Shown here piece by piece: positions 1-7,870 of a stretch of 26,722 nt of DNA. The position numbers and the translations under genes were made by a program. Source of the DNA: DATEJJ01 sp039649115 (GTDB lineage: Bacteria > Actinomycetota > Actinomycetes > Mycobacteriales > Micromonosporaceae); NCBI GenBank assembly GCA_039649115.1, contig JBBWZQ010000297.1:1-26722 (forward strand). Reading direction: 5' to 3'. The notes beneath the pieces are model-generated. The model saw only the letters and a list, made by a program, of their open reading frames with translations, was not told the DNA's origin and searched no databases. The number at the start of each line of letters is the position of its first letter. Position 1 is the stretch's first letter.

Positions 1-2
1 AC

Positions 3-1181
3 GACACCGCCAGCATCCAGCACGCGATCGACAAGGCGCGGGGCGGTGGTGGCGTGGTGTTGCTGCCGCCGGGGACCTACCTCACCGGCCGCCTGACCCT
101 CTACTCCCGGGTCCATCTGCGTGGCTCGGGCGGGGACGCCACGATCCTGCGGCTCAAGCCCGGGGCGAACTCCGCGATCATCGAGTCGGAGGGGTTCGTG
201 GACCGGACGGGTACCCGGGCCGCCAGCGGCATCACCATGTTCAGCGTGCGCGACCTCACCCTCGACGGGAACAAGAGCCGCAACCCCAAGGGCGGTTACG
301 GTATGCGCATCTACGGCTACGGATACGAACTCACCGAGATCATCGCCTTCAACTGCCGCAACGACGGCATCTTCAGCGAGTGGGGGCCGACCGGGGCGCT
401 GCCGTTCCCGTCCCACCAGATGGAGGCGCGCCTGACGTCGGTCCGGTCCCACGACAACGAGGGCCACGGGATCAACTTCAGCGGGCCGCACGACTCGATG
501 TTCCTCAACTGTGTGGCCTCGGAGAACCTGGCCGCCGGCTTCCGCCTCGCCGCGGACGGGAGCGGGACGTCCATGGTGAACTGTCACGCCTGGGGCATCA
601 AGCAGAACATCTCCTTCGACATCGCGGCGCTCGGCGTCGGCTGCATGAACTGCTACGCGGACATCAACGGCGGCGTGGGCGTACGCATCTCGCGCAACGA
701 CTGCCGGTGGGTCGGCGGCCTCGTCCTCGGCGCCGGTCTCGGGCAGTCCAGCCAGGAGATCGGCGTCCAGCTCGTCCCCGGCCCGTCCGCATCCGAACCG
801 GCGGGGACGGTCGTCGATACCAAGATCATGAACTGTGCCACGGCCGCGGTCGACTTCGGTGCCGACCGCGGGCTGTCGAGCATCAGGGCCGTCATGTCGG
901 AGCCCACCGCGCTGGACAGCCGGGGCAGGCCCGTGCCGGGCATCGGGCGTGGCTGGGTCGGCACGCCCCATCCGAGCACCCAGGTCGAAATCACCAACGG
1001 TCTCGGCGCCACCGAGAAGAATCTGGTGATCCGCCCGGCCTTCGACCTCCGCGCGCAGGCCACGCCGGCGGCGCCGGGCGCGGGCGCGGTGCGCATCTTC
1101 GCCAGGGTGAGCGGCGGCAAGACGCAGCTGTGCGCCGTGTTCCCGGGTGGCGCGGTCCACGTGCTGGCCATGGACACCTGA
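3..1181 (+). CDS. Right-handed beta-helix (pectate lyase 3-like) protein, 5' partial
   Basis: The reading frame is already open at the window edge and runs to TGA at 1179-1181, so the N-terminus is missing. The first residues visible (DTASIQHAIDKARGGGG, then VVLLPPGTYL) are the classic opening of the Pectate_lyase_3 / GH28-like parallel beta-helix fold. Further on come Asn/Gly-rich rungs such as RDLTLDGNKS and FNCRNDGIFSEWG. Family members are secreted polysaccharide lyases, hydrolases, epimerases or phage-tailspike-like proteins. Here the gene lies just before an LCP enzyme and glycosyltransferases, so processing of a surface polysaccharide is a reasonable inference. A GTG at 54 would lie inside the first beta-helix turn and is unlikely to be the true start. 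Substrate and catalytic residues cannot be assigned, and a signal peptide cannot be judged. Confidence 0.8.
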   Translation, partial: DTASIQHAIDKARGGGGVVLLPPGTYLTGRLTLYSRVHLRGSGGDATILRLKPGANSAIIESEGFVDRTGTRAASGITMFSVRDLTLDGNKSRNPKGGYGMRIYGYGYELTEIIAFNCRNDGIFSEWGPTGALPFPSHQMEARLTSVRSHDNEGHGINFSGPHDSMFLNCVASENLAAGFRLAADGSGTSMVNCHAWGIKQNISFDIAALGVGCMNCYADINGGVGVRISRNDCRWVGGLVLGAGLGQSSQEIGVQLVPGPSASEPAGTVVDTKIMNCATAAVDFGADRGLSSIRAVMSEPTALDSRGRPVPGIGRGWVGTPHPSTQVEITNGLGATEKNLVIRPAFDLRAQATPAAPGAGAVRIFARVSGGKTQLCAVFPGGAVHVLAMDT

Positions 1182-1182
1182 C

Positions 1183-1223
1183 AGTCTACTGTGGACTACA
1201 TACGGACCACGTGATTACAATCA
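1183..1223. promoter_or_regulatory. Two imperfect palindromes upstream of the LCP gene
   Basis: In the 195-bp gap before the LCP gene there is a 15-bp near-palindrome at 1183-1197 (AGTCTAC T GTGGACT, one mismatch) and a 12-bp inverted repeat at 1212-1223 (TGATT AC AATCA). The gap is visibly A/T-richer than its surroundings. The second element has a GTGA-N6-TCAT layout that loosely resembles Crp-type sites. An operator role is inferred only from symmetry and position. The first palindrome could instead form part of a weak terminator hairpin for the upstream gene, but its arms leave almost no loop. Confidence 0.3.
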
Positions 1224-1364
1224 TGTTTCCGGGAGTCTGGTGCCGCTAGCGATTTACGCCAGCTCATGACTTGCGCCAGATTCGTTGCTTTCCGGAGTTC
1301 TTCCACCATGCGAAGCCCTCCCGCTCGGGAATCGTCGGGGGTCACTACCCGTTGGGCGCGTCAG

Positions 1365-1370
1365 TAAGAT
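1365..1370 (+). promoter_or_regulatory. -10 box for a leaderless LCP mRNA
   Basis: TAAGAT ends 6 nt before the ATG at 1377, and there is no Shine-Dalgarno sequence in front of that ATG. This spacing is what a leaderless actinobacterial transcript would show. No convincing -35 hexamer is visible. Confidence 0.4.
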
Positions 1371-1376
1371 CGGCGC

Positions 1377-2441
1377 ATGCCACCGCGAGCCCGTCTCACA
1401 AACTCCGTCGGTGTCCTCGACGGACCCCCTGATCCACCGCGTACCGCGCCGCCGCCACCCCGGCGCCGGCGGCGTTGGGGCCGCGTCCTGCTCATCTGCG
1501 CGGTGGTGTTCGTGGTGCTCATCGGCGGTGGCATCCTCGCCGCCGGCCTCTACCTGCATTCGGTGGAGTCCAGCGTCTCGCGGGTCAACGCCTTCGGCGG
1601 CATTCCCCAGCAGTCGCGGCCGCAGAAGGTCGCGACCGGCGCGGAGAACATGCTGATCCTGGGCAGCGACTCCCGGGATCCGGAGAACACGTCGGGGTCG
1701 CGCACCGACACGATCATCCTCGTCCACCTGCCCAAGGGTCGGGGCAGCGCGCAGCTGGTCTCGATCCCGCGGGATACCTGGGTGCACATCCCACGATCGG
1801 CTGATGGCAAGCGTGGCAACGCGGACGCGAAAATCAACGCCGCGTACGCTTGGGGTGGCCTTCCGCTTACGGTGCAGACGGTCGAGAGTTTCACGAGTGT
1901 CCGGATCGATCACGTCGTCATCGTCGACTTCGCCGGCTTCAAGGAGATCATCGACGCGCTGGGCGGCGTGAACATCAACGTCGATCAGACTTTCACGTCG
2001 AAGTACGGTTTCAATGGCTACCGGACGTTCCAGAAGGGTCTGCAACACATGGACGGTGCGGCCGCACTGGACTACTCGCACGAGCGGCACGCGTTCGCCG
2101 ACGGGGACTTCGCCCGGATCCGGCACCAGCAACAGATGATCAAAGCGGTGCTGGACCGGGCCGCCTCCGCCGGGTTGCTGACCAACCCGGCCGAGCTGAA
2201 CGGGTTCCTGCGGGCCACGGCGAAGGCCGTGTCCGTCGACGAGTCGCTGTCGCTCATCAACACGGCGATGGACCTGCGCCAGTTGCGCAGCGGCAACCTG
2301 GAGTTCTTCACCAGCCCCTCCAGCGGCACGGGCACGGTCGCCGGCCAGAGTGTGGTGCTCGCCAACACCAGCAAGGCGAAGGCGCTGTACAACGCCATCC
2401 GCGGCGACAACGTTCCGGAGATCCTCGCCGCCGCCAGGTAG
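1377..2441 (+). CDS. LytR-CpsA-Psr (LCP) family cell-wall glycopolymer transferase
   Basis: This is a 354-residue type II membrane protein. It has a Pro/Arg-rich cytoplasmic N-terminus (about 1-35), one transmembrane helix (about 36-60) and an extracytoplasmic LCP domain from about 91. The LCP signatures are present: GSDSR (96-100), RTDT (109-112), PRD (131-133), YSHERH (233-238) and the GDFAR...RHQQQ stretch (243-253), which together bind the polyprenyl-pyrophosphate substrate. Family members move completed glycopolymers from the lipid carrier onto peptidoglycan (or arabinogalactan in mycolata). The neighbouring priming transferase and glycosyltransferases support attachment of a surface polysaccharide. 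There is no LytR_C domain; the protein ends about 100 residues after the core. The ATG at 1377 is chosen because a -10 box precedes it directly. Confidence 0.93.
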   Translation: MPPRARLTNSVGVLDGPPDPPRTAPPPPRRRRRWGRVLLICAVVFVVLIGGGILAAGLYLHSVESSVSRVNAFGGIPQQSRPQKVATGAENMLILGSDSRDPENTSGSRTDTIILVHLPKGRGSAQLVSIPRDTWVHIPRSADGKRGNADAKINAAYAWGGLPLTVQTVESFTSVRIDHVVIVDFAGFKEIIDALGGVNINVDQTFTSKYGFNGYRTFQKGLQHMDGAAALDYSHERHAFADGDFARIRHQQQMIKAVLDRAASAGLLTNPAELNGFLRATAKAVSVDESLSLINTAMDLRQLRSGNLEFFTSPSSGTGTVAGQSVVLANTSKAKALYNAIRGDNVPEILAAAR

Positions 2442-2442
2442 G

Positions 2443-2468
2443 GGCCCGCCGTCGACGCGGGGGCCTTT
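2443..2468 (+). terminator. Possible intrinsic terminator after the LCP gene
   Basis: A GC-rich hairpin begins two bases after the LCP stop. GGCCCGC (2443-2449) pairs with GCGGGGGCC (2457-2465), with a two-base bulge, and is followed by TTT. The U-tract is short, as is usual in high-GC actinobacteria. It sits between the LCP gene and the sugar transferase gene and may only attenuate readthrough. Confidence 0.45.
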
Positions 2469-2510
2469 CCGGGCGGCAGCACTGCCGGCAGCTGAACGGG
2501 GAAGAAGTCA

Positions 2511-4007
2511 ATGGACGTATCGGGCTTGTCACGAGCGGAGTTGGATCCGCCGGCCACACCGGTCCGCGAAGGACCGGTGGACGGCATGGAAGGCGTTCGG
2601 CCACGCAGGGCGCCGCGTACCCTCGTGGCGCCGCCGGCCGGCAGCGGCGCGACGATGGTCCTGCCCTACGTCAGCTCGCGGGCGGCACGGCGCACCCGTC
2701 ACCTCAGGGCGTGGATGCTGACCGCGCCGGTCGACCTGGTCGCGCTGCTGGCGCCGCTGTTCTTCAGCATCGTGTACTGGCGGGGGATCCTGACCGCGGC
2801 GATCGTGACCGTCATCCTCTTCGCCGTCGGCGGCCTCTACCGCCCCCGGCGGCACATCGGCATCCTCGACGAGCTGCCGAGCCTGTGCGGCCGGCTGCTG
2901 GCCGCCGCCGCCATCGTCGGGATCATCGCGGCGGTGCGGCACGACTCCGTCGACTACGGTGCCGCCTTCATGCGCGACGTGGCCGTCGCGGCCGTCGCGG
3001 TCATCCTCGGCCGGGCTCTGGTGCGGAAGGTGTCGCTGATCGCCCGGCGCCGGCGGTGGGTGGAGCACAGCGCGCTCGTCGTCGGGAGCGGCCCGATCGG
3101 CATGGAGCTCGGCCGGCTGCTGCGCCGGTACCCGCAGTACGGCCTGCGCTTCGCCGGTTACGTCGACGCGGCCCAGCGCGGCGGGCCGCTGATCGGGACG
3201 CTGGACAACCTGGCCGAGACGATCGCGATGACCGAGTGCGAGGTCATCATCATCGCGGATCCCGACTGCCCGGAGATGCTCCTCATGGAGATCATGCGGC
3301 AGCCCGGCTGCACCGGGTGCGACCTCTGGGTCGTACCGCGGCTCTGGGGCTCGCGCTCGCACGGCGGGCTGTCCGACCACATCGGCGCGATCCCGGTCGT
3401 GCAGATCGGCAACACCACGCTGTCCGGTCCGCGGTGGGCGATCAAGCGCCTCTCCGACATCGTCTTCGCGTCGGTCGCCTTGCTGGTGCTGAGCCCGGTA
3501 CTGCTGTTCTGCGCGATCGCGACGCTGCTCGACGGCGGCCCCGGGATCTTCTTCCGGCAGGATCGGATCGGGCGCGACGGCAAGCCGATAAAGGTCATCA
3601 AGTTCCGCACGATGCGCCCGCGCGACGAGGCCGAGTCGCGGACGAACTGGTCGATCGCGGGCGACGAGCGGGTGACCCGCACCGGGCGCTTCATGCGCCG
3701 GACCTCGCTCGACGAGCTGCCCCAGCTCTGGAACATCGTGCGGGGCGACATGACCGTGGTGGGGCCCAGGCCGGAGCGGCCGTACTTCGTCGAGAAGTTC
3801 TCCGCCGAGTACCCGGAGTACGCCATGCGCCACCGGGTGCCCGTGGGACTGACCGGCCTGGCACAGGTCAGCGGGCTGCGCGGGGACACGCCGATCTCGG
3901 ACCGGGCCCGGTTCGACAACTACTACATCGAGAACTGGTCGCTCTGGCTGGACTGCCGGGTGCTGCTGCGGACGATCACCGAGGTGTTCCGCGGCGGCGG
4001 CCGCTGA
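2511..4007 (+). CDS. Polyprenyl-phosphate sugar-1-phosphate transferase (exopolysaccharide priming enzyme)
   Basis: The protein has 498 residues with the WbaP/CpsE type architecture. There are four predicted N-terminal membrane helices (about 68-90, 93-110, 128-143, 153-170), a Rossmann-like middle domain (VVGSGPIGMEL, 190-200) and a C-terminal bacterial sugar transferase domain (about 307-498). The catalytic domain shows KFRTM (364-368), the Asp-Glu dyad in LDELPQLWN (D401-E402), GPRPE (418-422) and GLTGLAQVSG (446-455). The family transfers a sugar-1-phosphate from a nucleotide sugar to undecaprenyl phosphate, the first membrane step of polysaccharide assembly. The sugar cannot be read from sequence. 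GGGGAAG lies upstream of the ATG at 2511. The stop codon overlaps the start of the next gene (TGATG), indicating translational coupling. Confidence 0.93.
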   Translation: MDVSGLSRAELDPPATPVREGPVDGMEGVRPRRAPRTLVAPPAGSGATMVLPYVSSRAARRTRHLRAWMLTAPVDLVALLAPLFFSIVYWRGILTAAIVTVILFAVGGLYRPRRHIGILDELPSLCGRLLAAAAIVGIIAAVRHDSVDYGAAFMRDVAVAAVAVILGRALVRKVSLIARRRRWVEHSALVVGSGPIGMELGRLLRRYPQYGLRFAGYVDAAQRGGPLIGTLDNLAETIAMTECEVIIIADPDCPEMLLMEIMRQPGCTGCDLWVVPRLWGSRSHGGLSDHIGAIPVVQIGNTTLSGPRWAIKRLSDIVFASVALLVLSPVLLFCAIATLLDGGPGIFFRQDRIGRDGKPIKVIKFRTMRPRDEAESRTNWSIAGDERVTRTGRFMRRTSLDELPQLWNIVRGDMTVVGPRPERPYFVEKFSAEYPEYAMRHRVPVGLTGLAQVSGLRGDTPISDRARFDNYYIENWSLWLDCRVLLRTITEVFRGGGR

Positions 4008-5632
4008 TGGGTACGCCCACCGAGGTCGTCCTGGCACCGGCACCGCCCAGGACCCTCGTGTCGCCGGCGAGGGCGCTGCGCACCGGCGTCCCCGACCTCG
4101 TCGCCGTCGCCGTGCTGTTGGGACTGTTTCCGGTCGTGCACGACACCGGCAGCCTGCTGCACGCTCCGTACTACCTCGACGAGGCGTGGGTCGCCCTGTC
4201 GATCCGGTTCCCGATCGCCGACCTGCCCCTGCTCGCCTCGTCGACCCCGGTCGGCTGGGCCTTCCTGCTGCGCCTCGTACCGGATGTCAACTACCTGCGT
4301 GTCGTGCCGCTGGTCTTCCACCTCCTGACGATCGCCGGCGGCTACGCGCTTGGCCGGCAGCTCGGCTGGCGCACGCCCGGCCTGGCAAGGGTCGGCGGGG
4401 CGGCCTGCGGGGCGGTCGTGCTGCTGTTGCCGGTGCAGCAGATCCGGCACGACCTCAAGCAGTACACGGCGGACGCGGCGGCCACGCTCATCGTGCTGGC
4501 GCTGTCCGCCTGGGTGGAGGCGGGTTGGACGCGCCGTCGCCTGGTGGCGCTCGGTGCGGTGCTGGTGGCGGGTACGGCGTTCAGCGAGATCACCGCGGTG
4601 GCCGGGTGCTGCGCCTTCGGCGGCCTGGCGGTGGTCGCGCTCGGGCTGCGGCGGTGGCGCCGGCTGGTCGAGGTCCTGGTGGTCGGCGCGGTCGCGGGTG
4701 CCGGAGCCGGCGCGGTGATCGCCGCTACCGTGCTGCGCAGCCACAGCAAGGCCATGGACGACTTCTGGGCCGCGTCCTTCCCCACCCCCGGCCGGTTGCC
4801 GCATTACCTGTGGGAACACGGGAAGGGACTGCTGCCCCTGCTGGGCGCCGGACACCGGTCCGTGGCGCTGTTGCTGGCCTGCGCCTGCGTCCTGGGCATC
4901 GGCACGGTCTTCCGGCTGGGCCGGCCCGGCACCGGCACCGCCCTGCTGCTGTTGCCGGTCGCCGCCGTCGTGATGGGAGTGGCCCGCGTCTACCCGCTGC
5001 TCGACCTGCGCACCTCACACTTCCTGCTGGTCGCCGTCGCCGCGACCGCGGGCCTCGGAGTCGCCGCCGCGGCCGCCCTGGCGAGCCGGCTCGTGCGCGC
5101 CGCTCCGCCCGGGTTGGCCGCCGGCGCGCTCAGCGCGATCGTGGTCGCGGCGTTCGCTGCCGCCAACGCCAACTGGTACCGGTTCGACGGCGACGACCCG
5201 GCCGTGGGTGACCCCTACAAGACCCCGATGGCCAGCGAGGACATCCGGTCGGCGGTGGTGTACGTGAAGGCGCACGCCGCGTCCGGGGACGTCGTCGTGC
5301 TGGACGAGACGGCCCGCTACGGCTTCGCGTTCTACTGGCAGCCCGACGGCGCCCGCATCGCCGCGCCCTACGGAAACACCGTCGGCTGGACGGTCGAGTT
5401 CGCCGCGCCGACGGTGTTCGTCGCACCCGGCACCACCGGGCCGGACGATGTGCGCCGCGCGCTGGACCAGGCGCTCGACCTCGCCACCCGGCGCGGCCAG
5501 GGCATCCGCGTCTGGCTCGTGCGTTCCCACGTGTTCCCGGACGAACGGGCGGCGTGGCAGGTGGCGCTCCGGGACTACCGTCTCGACCTGGTGACCTCCG
5601 GCGTGGAGCCGGTGGCGATCGTCTCGCGCTGA
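4007..5632 (+). CDS. GT-C type multi-pass membrane glycosyltransferase (GT39/PMT-like)
   Basis: This is a 541-residue membrane protein with roughly ten hydrophobic segments and a soluble C-terminal part (about 400-541). After the first helix comes YYLDEAWVA, in which the Asp-Glu pair (58-59) sits in the first external loop as in GT-C glycosyltransferases that use polyprenyl-phosphate sugars. It starts at the ATG in TGATG, sharing one base with the stop of the priming transferase, so the two are almost certainly made together. The likely role is adding a sugar on the outer membrane face during synthesis of the same polysaccharide, or glycosylating a protein; sequence does not decide. It ends 6 bp before the stop of the convergent GT4 gene. 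Confidence 0.8.
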   Translation: MGTPTEVVLAPAPPRTLVSPARALRTGVPDLVAVAVLLGLFPVVHDTGSLLHAPYYLDEAWVALSIRFPIADLPLLASSTPVGWAFLLRLVPDVNYLRVVPLVFHLLTIAGGYALGRQLGWRTPGLARVGGAACGAVVLLLPVQQIRHDLKQYTADAAATLIVLALSAWVEAGWTRRRLVALGAVLVAGTAFSEITAVAGCCAFGGLAVVALGLRRWRRLVEVLVVGAVAGAGAGAVIAATVLRSHSKAMDDFWAASFPTPGRLPHYLWEHGKGLLPLLGAGHRSVALLLACACVLGIGTVFRLGRPGTGTALLLLPVAAVVMGVARVYPLLDLRTSHFLLVAVAATAGLGVAAAAALASRLVRAAPPGLAAGALSAIVVAAFAAANANWYRFDGDDPAVGDPYKTPMASEDIRSAVVYVKAHAASGDVVVLDETARYGFAFYWQPDGARIAAPYGNTVGWTVEFAAPTVFVAPGTTGPDDVRRALDQALDLATRRGQGIRVWLVRSHVFPDERAAWQVALRDYRLDLVTSGVEPVAIVSR

Positions 5633-5638
5633 CCCGCC

Positions 5639-6757
5639 TCAACCGGCTTCGTCGCCGACCCACGAGGTCATCCTGGCCTTGAACACGTCGATCGAGAAGT
5701 TCCCGGCGTGCCGCATGATCCGGTCGCGGTCGAGTTGGTCCACATCGGGCAGCACCGCCGCGTACCGGCCCGGATCGTCGGGGTCGACGAGGAAGCCGGT
5801 CTCGCCGTCGACGACCGTCTCCAGCAGCCCGCCGCGCCGCACGCCGAGCACCGGCGTACCGCAGGCCTGCGCCTCGACCGGGATGATGCCGAAGTCCTCG
5901 TGCGCCGGGAAGAGCAGCGCCCGGGCTCCCCAGTACAGCTCGCGCAGCCGCTCCCGGGACGGCCGGTGCTCGAAGGTCACCGGTACCCGCACCCTGGCCG
6001 CCGCGCGGCGCAGCGCATCCTCCTGCGGCCCGGAGCCGGCGATGACCAGCGGCACGCCGGCCCTTTCGGCGATCTCGATCATCAGGTCGAAGTTCTTGTA
6101 CGGGATCCACCGGCCGACACCCAGCAGGTACCCGCGTTCGGACGGGCGCGCGCCCGCCGCGAAGTAGGCCACGTCCACCGGTGGGTTGATGACCCGCGCG
6201 TCCCGCCGCCAGTACCTGCGGATCCGTGCCTGCACCTCGCGCGAGTTGGCGGCGTACCGGTGTACGTGGCGCGACAGCCGCACATCCGCGGCCTGCAGGG
6301 CGCGGCGCGGCAGGGTGAGCAGCCCGTTCGAGCCGCGGCCGTCGAAGTCGGGGCTCCAGACATAGCGCGCCGGCGAGTGGACGTAGCTGAGGTACCGCGT
6401 GTCCCCGGCCGAGCCGACCTTGACGGTGTGCGCCAGCGCGTGGCTGGAGGAGATGACGACGTCGAAATGTTCGCGGGTCAGGGTGCGCCAGGCGATCGGC
6501 ATGACCGGCAGCGCCAGCGGCTTGGCGTGGCGCAACGGCGTGCGGGCCAGCCACGACTCCTGGAAGGCGGCGCCGCGATGGGCATCGGGCTCGCGCCAGA
6601 GCACGTACCCCTTGGCATGCGGGAGAAGTTCGCTGATGGCGACGAACACGTTCTCCGAACCGCCGGTGGCCGCGAACCACTCGTGGACCAGCGCGACCCG
6701 CTTGCCGGCAAGCAGCGGATCCGGCGCCCAGGCTGCCTCCACCGGCGACGAATCCAT
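5639..6757 (-). CDS. GT4 family (GT-B fold) glycosyltransferase
   Basis: With the start at 6757 the protein has 372 residues. The N-terminal GT-B half opens with KRVALVHEWFAATGGSENVF (19-38), whose glycine-rich loop contacts the acceptor or nucleotide. The C-terminal half carries LLGVGRWIPYKNFD (211-224), VIAGSGPQED (238-247) and the GT4 E-x7-E motif in EDFGIIPVEAQACGTPV (E287, E295), which binds the nucleotide-sugar donor. It is cytoplasmic and most likely builds the repeat unit of the neighbouring polysaccharide. The start is uncertain: the frame also offers ATG at 6790 and GTG at 6814. The ATG at 6757 is preferred because GGGGGAAG lies 14 nt upstream and a promoter-like TTGACA sits farther out. 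It converges on the GT-C gene. Confidence 0.87.
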   Translation of the reverse strand: MDSSPVEAAWAPDPLLAGKRVALVHEWFAATGGSENVFVAISELLPHAKGYVLWREPDAHRGAAFQESWLARTPLRHAKPLALPVMPIAWRTLTREHFDVVISSSHALAHTVKVGSAGDTRYLSYVHSPARYVWSPDFDGRGSNGLLTLPRRALQAADVRLSRHVHRYAANSREVQARIRRYWRRDARVINPPVDVAYFAAGARPSERGYLLGVGRWIPYKNFDLMIEIAERAGVPLVIAGSGPQEDALRRAAARVRVPVTFEHRPSRERLRELYWGARALLFPAHEDFGIIPVEAQACGTPVLGVRRGGLLETVVDGETGFLVDPDDPGRYAAVLPDVDQLDRDRIMRHAGNFSIDVFKARMTSWVGDEAG

Positions 6758-6805
6758 TGACCGGCGCACAGCTTCCCCCGTCGCGTCCATTGCGGCAACG
6801 CGAAC

Positions 6806-6834
6806 ACAATCCACTTACGGGGTACATCTGTCAA
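6806..6834 (-). promoter_or_regulatory. Candidate promoter for the GT4 gene
   Basis: Reading leftward, a perfect -35 TTGACA (6834-6829) is followed 17 nt later by GATTGT (6811-6806), a weak -10. If real, transcription would begin near 6800. That excludes the GTG at 6814 as the GT4 start and favours ATG 6790 or 6757. Confidence 0.35.
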
Positions 6835-6872
6835 CCCACCCACGCACCGCGAGAACCCGGCATGCTGTACCG

Positions 6873-7289
6873 ATGACTGAGTTACCGGCTGACATGAAAG
6901 AGCACAACCGCAAGCTGATCGAGGAGTTCCGGGCCAACAGGGGCATGGGTGAGCGCCGGTTGCTGCTGCTGACCACGACAGGCGCGCGCACCGGCCTGTC
7001 CCGCACCACCCCGATGATGTACATCCCGGACGGCGACCGGCTGCTGGTGATCGCGTCCAACGCCGGCGCACCGTCCCATCCGGACTGGTACCGCAACCTG
7101 GTCGCCAACGCGCAGGTCACGGTCGAGGTGGGCGCCGAGAAGTACCCGGCCACCGCGGTCGCGCCCACCGGCGCCGAGCGCGACCGGCTGTTCGCCTCGG
7201 TCGTCGAGCGGCACCCGTTCTTCGCCGAGCACCAGTCCCGGATCACCCGCCGGATCCCGGTCGTCGTCCTGGAGCGCCGTCCCGGCTGA
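6873..7289 (+). CDS. Deazaflavin (F420)-dependent nitroreductase-family protein
   Basis: This 138-residue protein belongs to the Ddn family (split beta-barrel). The recognisable core is LLLLTTTGARTGLSRTTPMM followed by DRLLVIASNAGAPSHPDWYRNL and a VTVEVG strand, the usual order for this family. Members bind reduced F420 and reduce quinones, nitro compounds or other substrates; many are orphan enzymes. F420 is widespread in actinobacteria, which fits the host. The ATG at 6873 is the only start giving normal family length. There is no clear ribosome-binding site and CATGCT lies 6 nt upstream, so a leaderless message is possible. It is divergent from the GT4 gene and has no evident functional link to it. 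Confidence 0.9.
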   Translation: MTELPADMKEHNRKLIEEFRANRGMGERRLLLLTTTGARTGLSRTTPMMYIPDGDRLLVIASNAGAPSHPDWYRNLVANAQVTVEVGAEKYPATAVAPTGAERDRLFASVVERHPFFAEHQSRITRRIPVVVLERRPG

Positions 7290-7376
7290 CCGTGCCACCC
7301 GTACCGGCCGGCGTCGACATGCGTCGCTGGGCGGGGCATCCTGGATGGTGCCGGCACTGCTCGGGGAGGTGGCCAC

Positions 7377-7760
7377 ATGAGGGTCCGCAGGCTACGGCCG
7401 GGAGGGCGCTGGACGGCGCGCAGGCGGCGGGTACTGCTGCGCCGCCGCTGGCGGGCGGTCGTCTACCGGGCGCCGCTGGCCGCGCTGCTCGCGCTCGCCG
7501 GGCTGCTCGCCGGGGTGGTGACCGCCGCCGTGATCACCAGCTTCCTGGTACCCGGCGCCGTGGTCGCCGGTCTCCTCCTGCTCGGCTTCCTGGCCTACGC
7601 GCTGCGGGTGGTACCGCTGGCGCCCGCCGGGCGCGGCCGTGGCTGGCCGGGGGCGTCCGGCGGCGGCGCCGGGGTCCGCGAGCCGCGCCGCCCCAGGCCC
7701 CACTCGCCGGCAGGCGCGGCGGCCAGGCGGCTGGACGACGAGGACATCGCGCTCACCTGA
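7377..7760 (+). CDS. Small basic membrane protein of unknown function
   Basis: The protein has 127 residues. A strongly basic N-terminus (13 Arg in the first 31 residues) is followed by two closely spaced hydrophobic helices (about 33-55 and 57-80), then a Gly/Pro/Arg-rich tail ending DDEDIALT. By the positive-inside rule both ends should be cytoplasmic. A good ribosome-binding site (GGGAGGTG) lies 6 nt before the ATG at 7377, which is the main evidence that the gene is real. I recognise no family. It lies between the nitroreductase-like gene and the convergent GH15 gene, 87 bp from the former. Confidence 0.65.
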   Translation: MRVRRLRPGGRWTARRRRVLLRRRWRAVVYRAPLAALLALAGLLAGVVTAAVITSFLVPGAVVAGLLLLGFLAYALRVVPLAPAGRGRGWPGASGGGAGVREPRRPRPHSPAGAAARRLDDEDIALT

Positions 7761-7834
7761 CGGACGGCAGCCGTTTCGGCCAGCTTCCCGCCCCGCCGGG
7801 CCGCCTTACGATCCGCTGCCACGGGCAGTTCTCC

Positions 7835-7870
7835 CGTCACTGGTACCGCTGCCGTCACTGGTACCGCTGC
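7835..7870. repeat. Perfect 18-bp tandem duplication over the GH15 stop codon
   Basis: CGTCACTGGTACCGCTGC occurs twice in a row (7835-7852 and 7853-7870). The right copy holds the last codons and TGA stop of the GH15 gene (minus strand). The left copy is an untranslated duplicate carrying a second copy of the same stop. Confidence 0.9.

Noticed and set aside
1850..4006. In-frame upstream extension of the GT-C glycosyltransferase, which would make a 1260-residue protein.
   Set aside because: The extension overlaps the LCP and priming transferase genes in another frame and is low-complexity Arg/Gly. The TGATG overlap gives a natural start at 4007.
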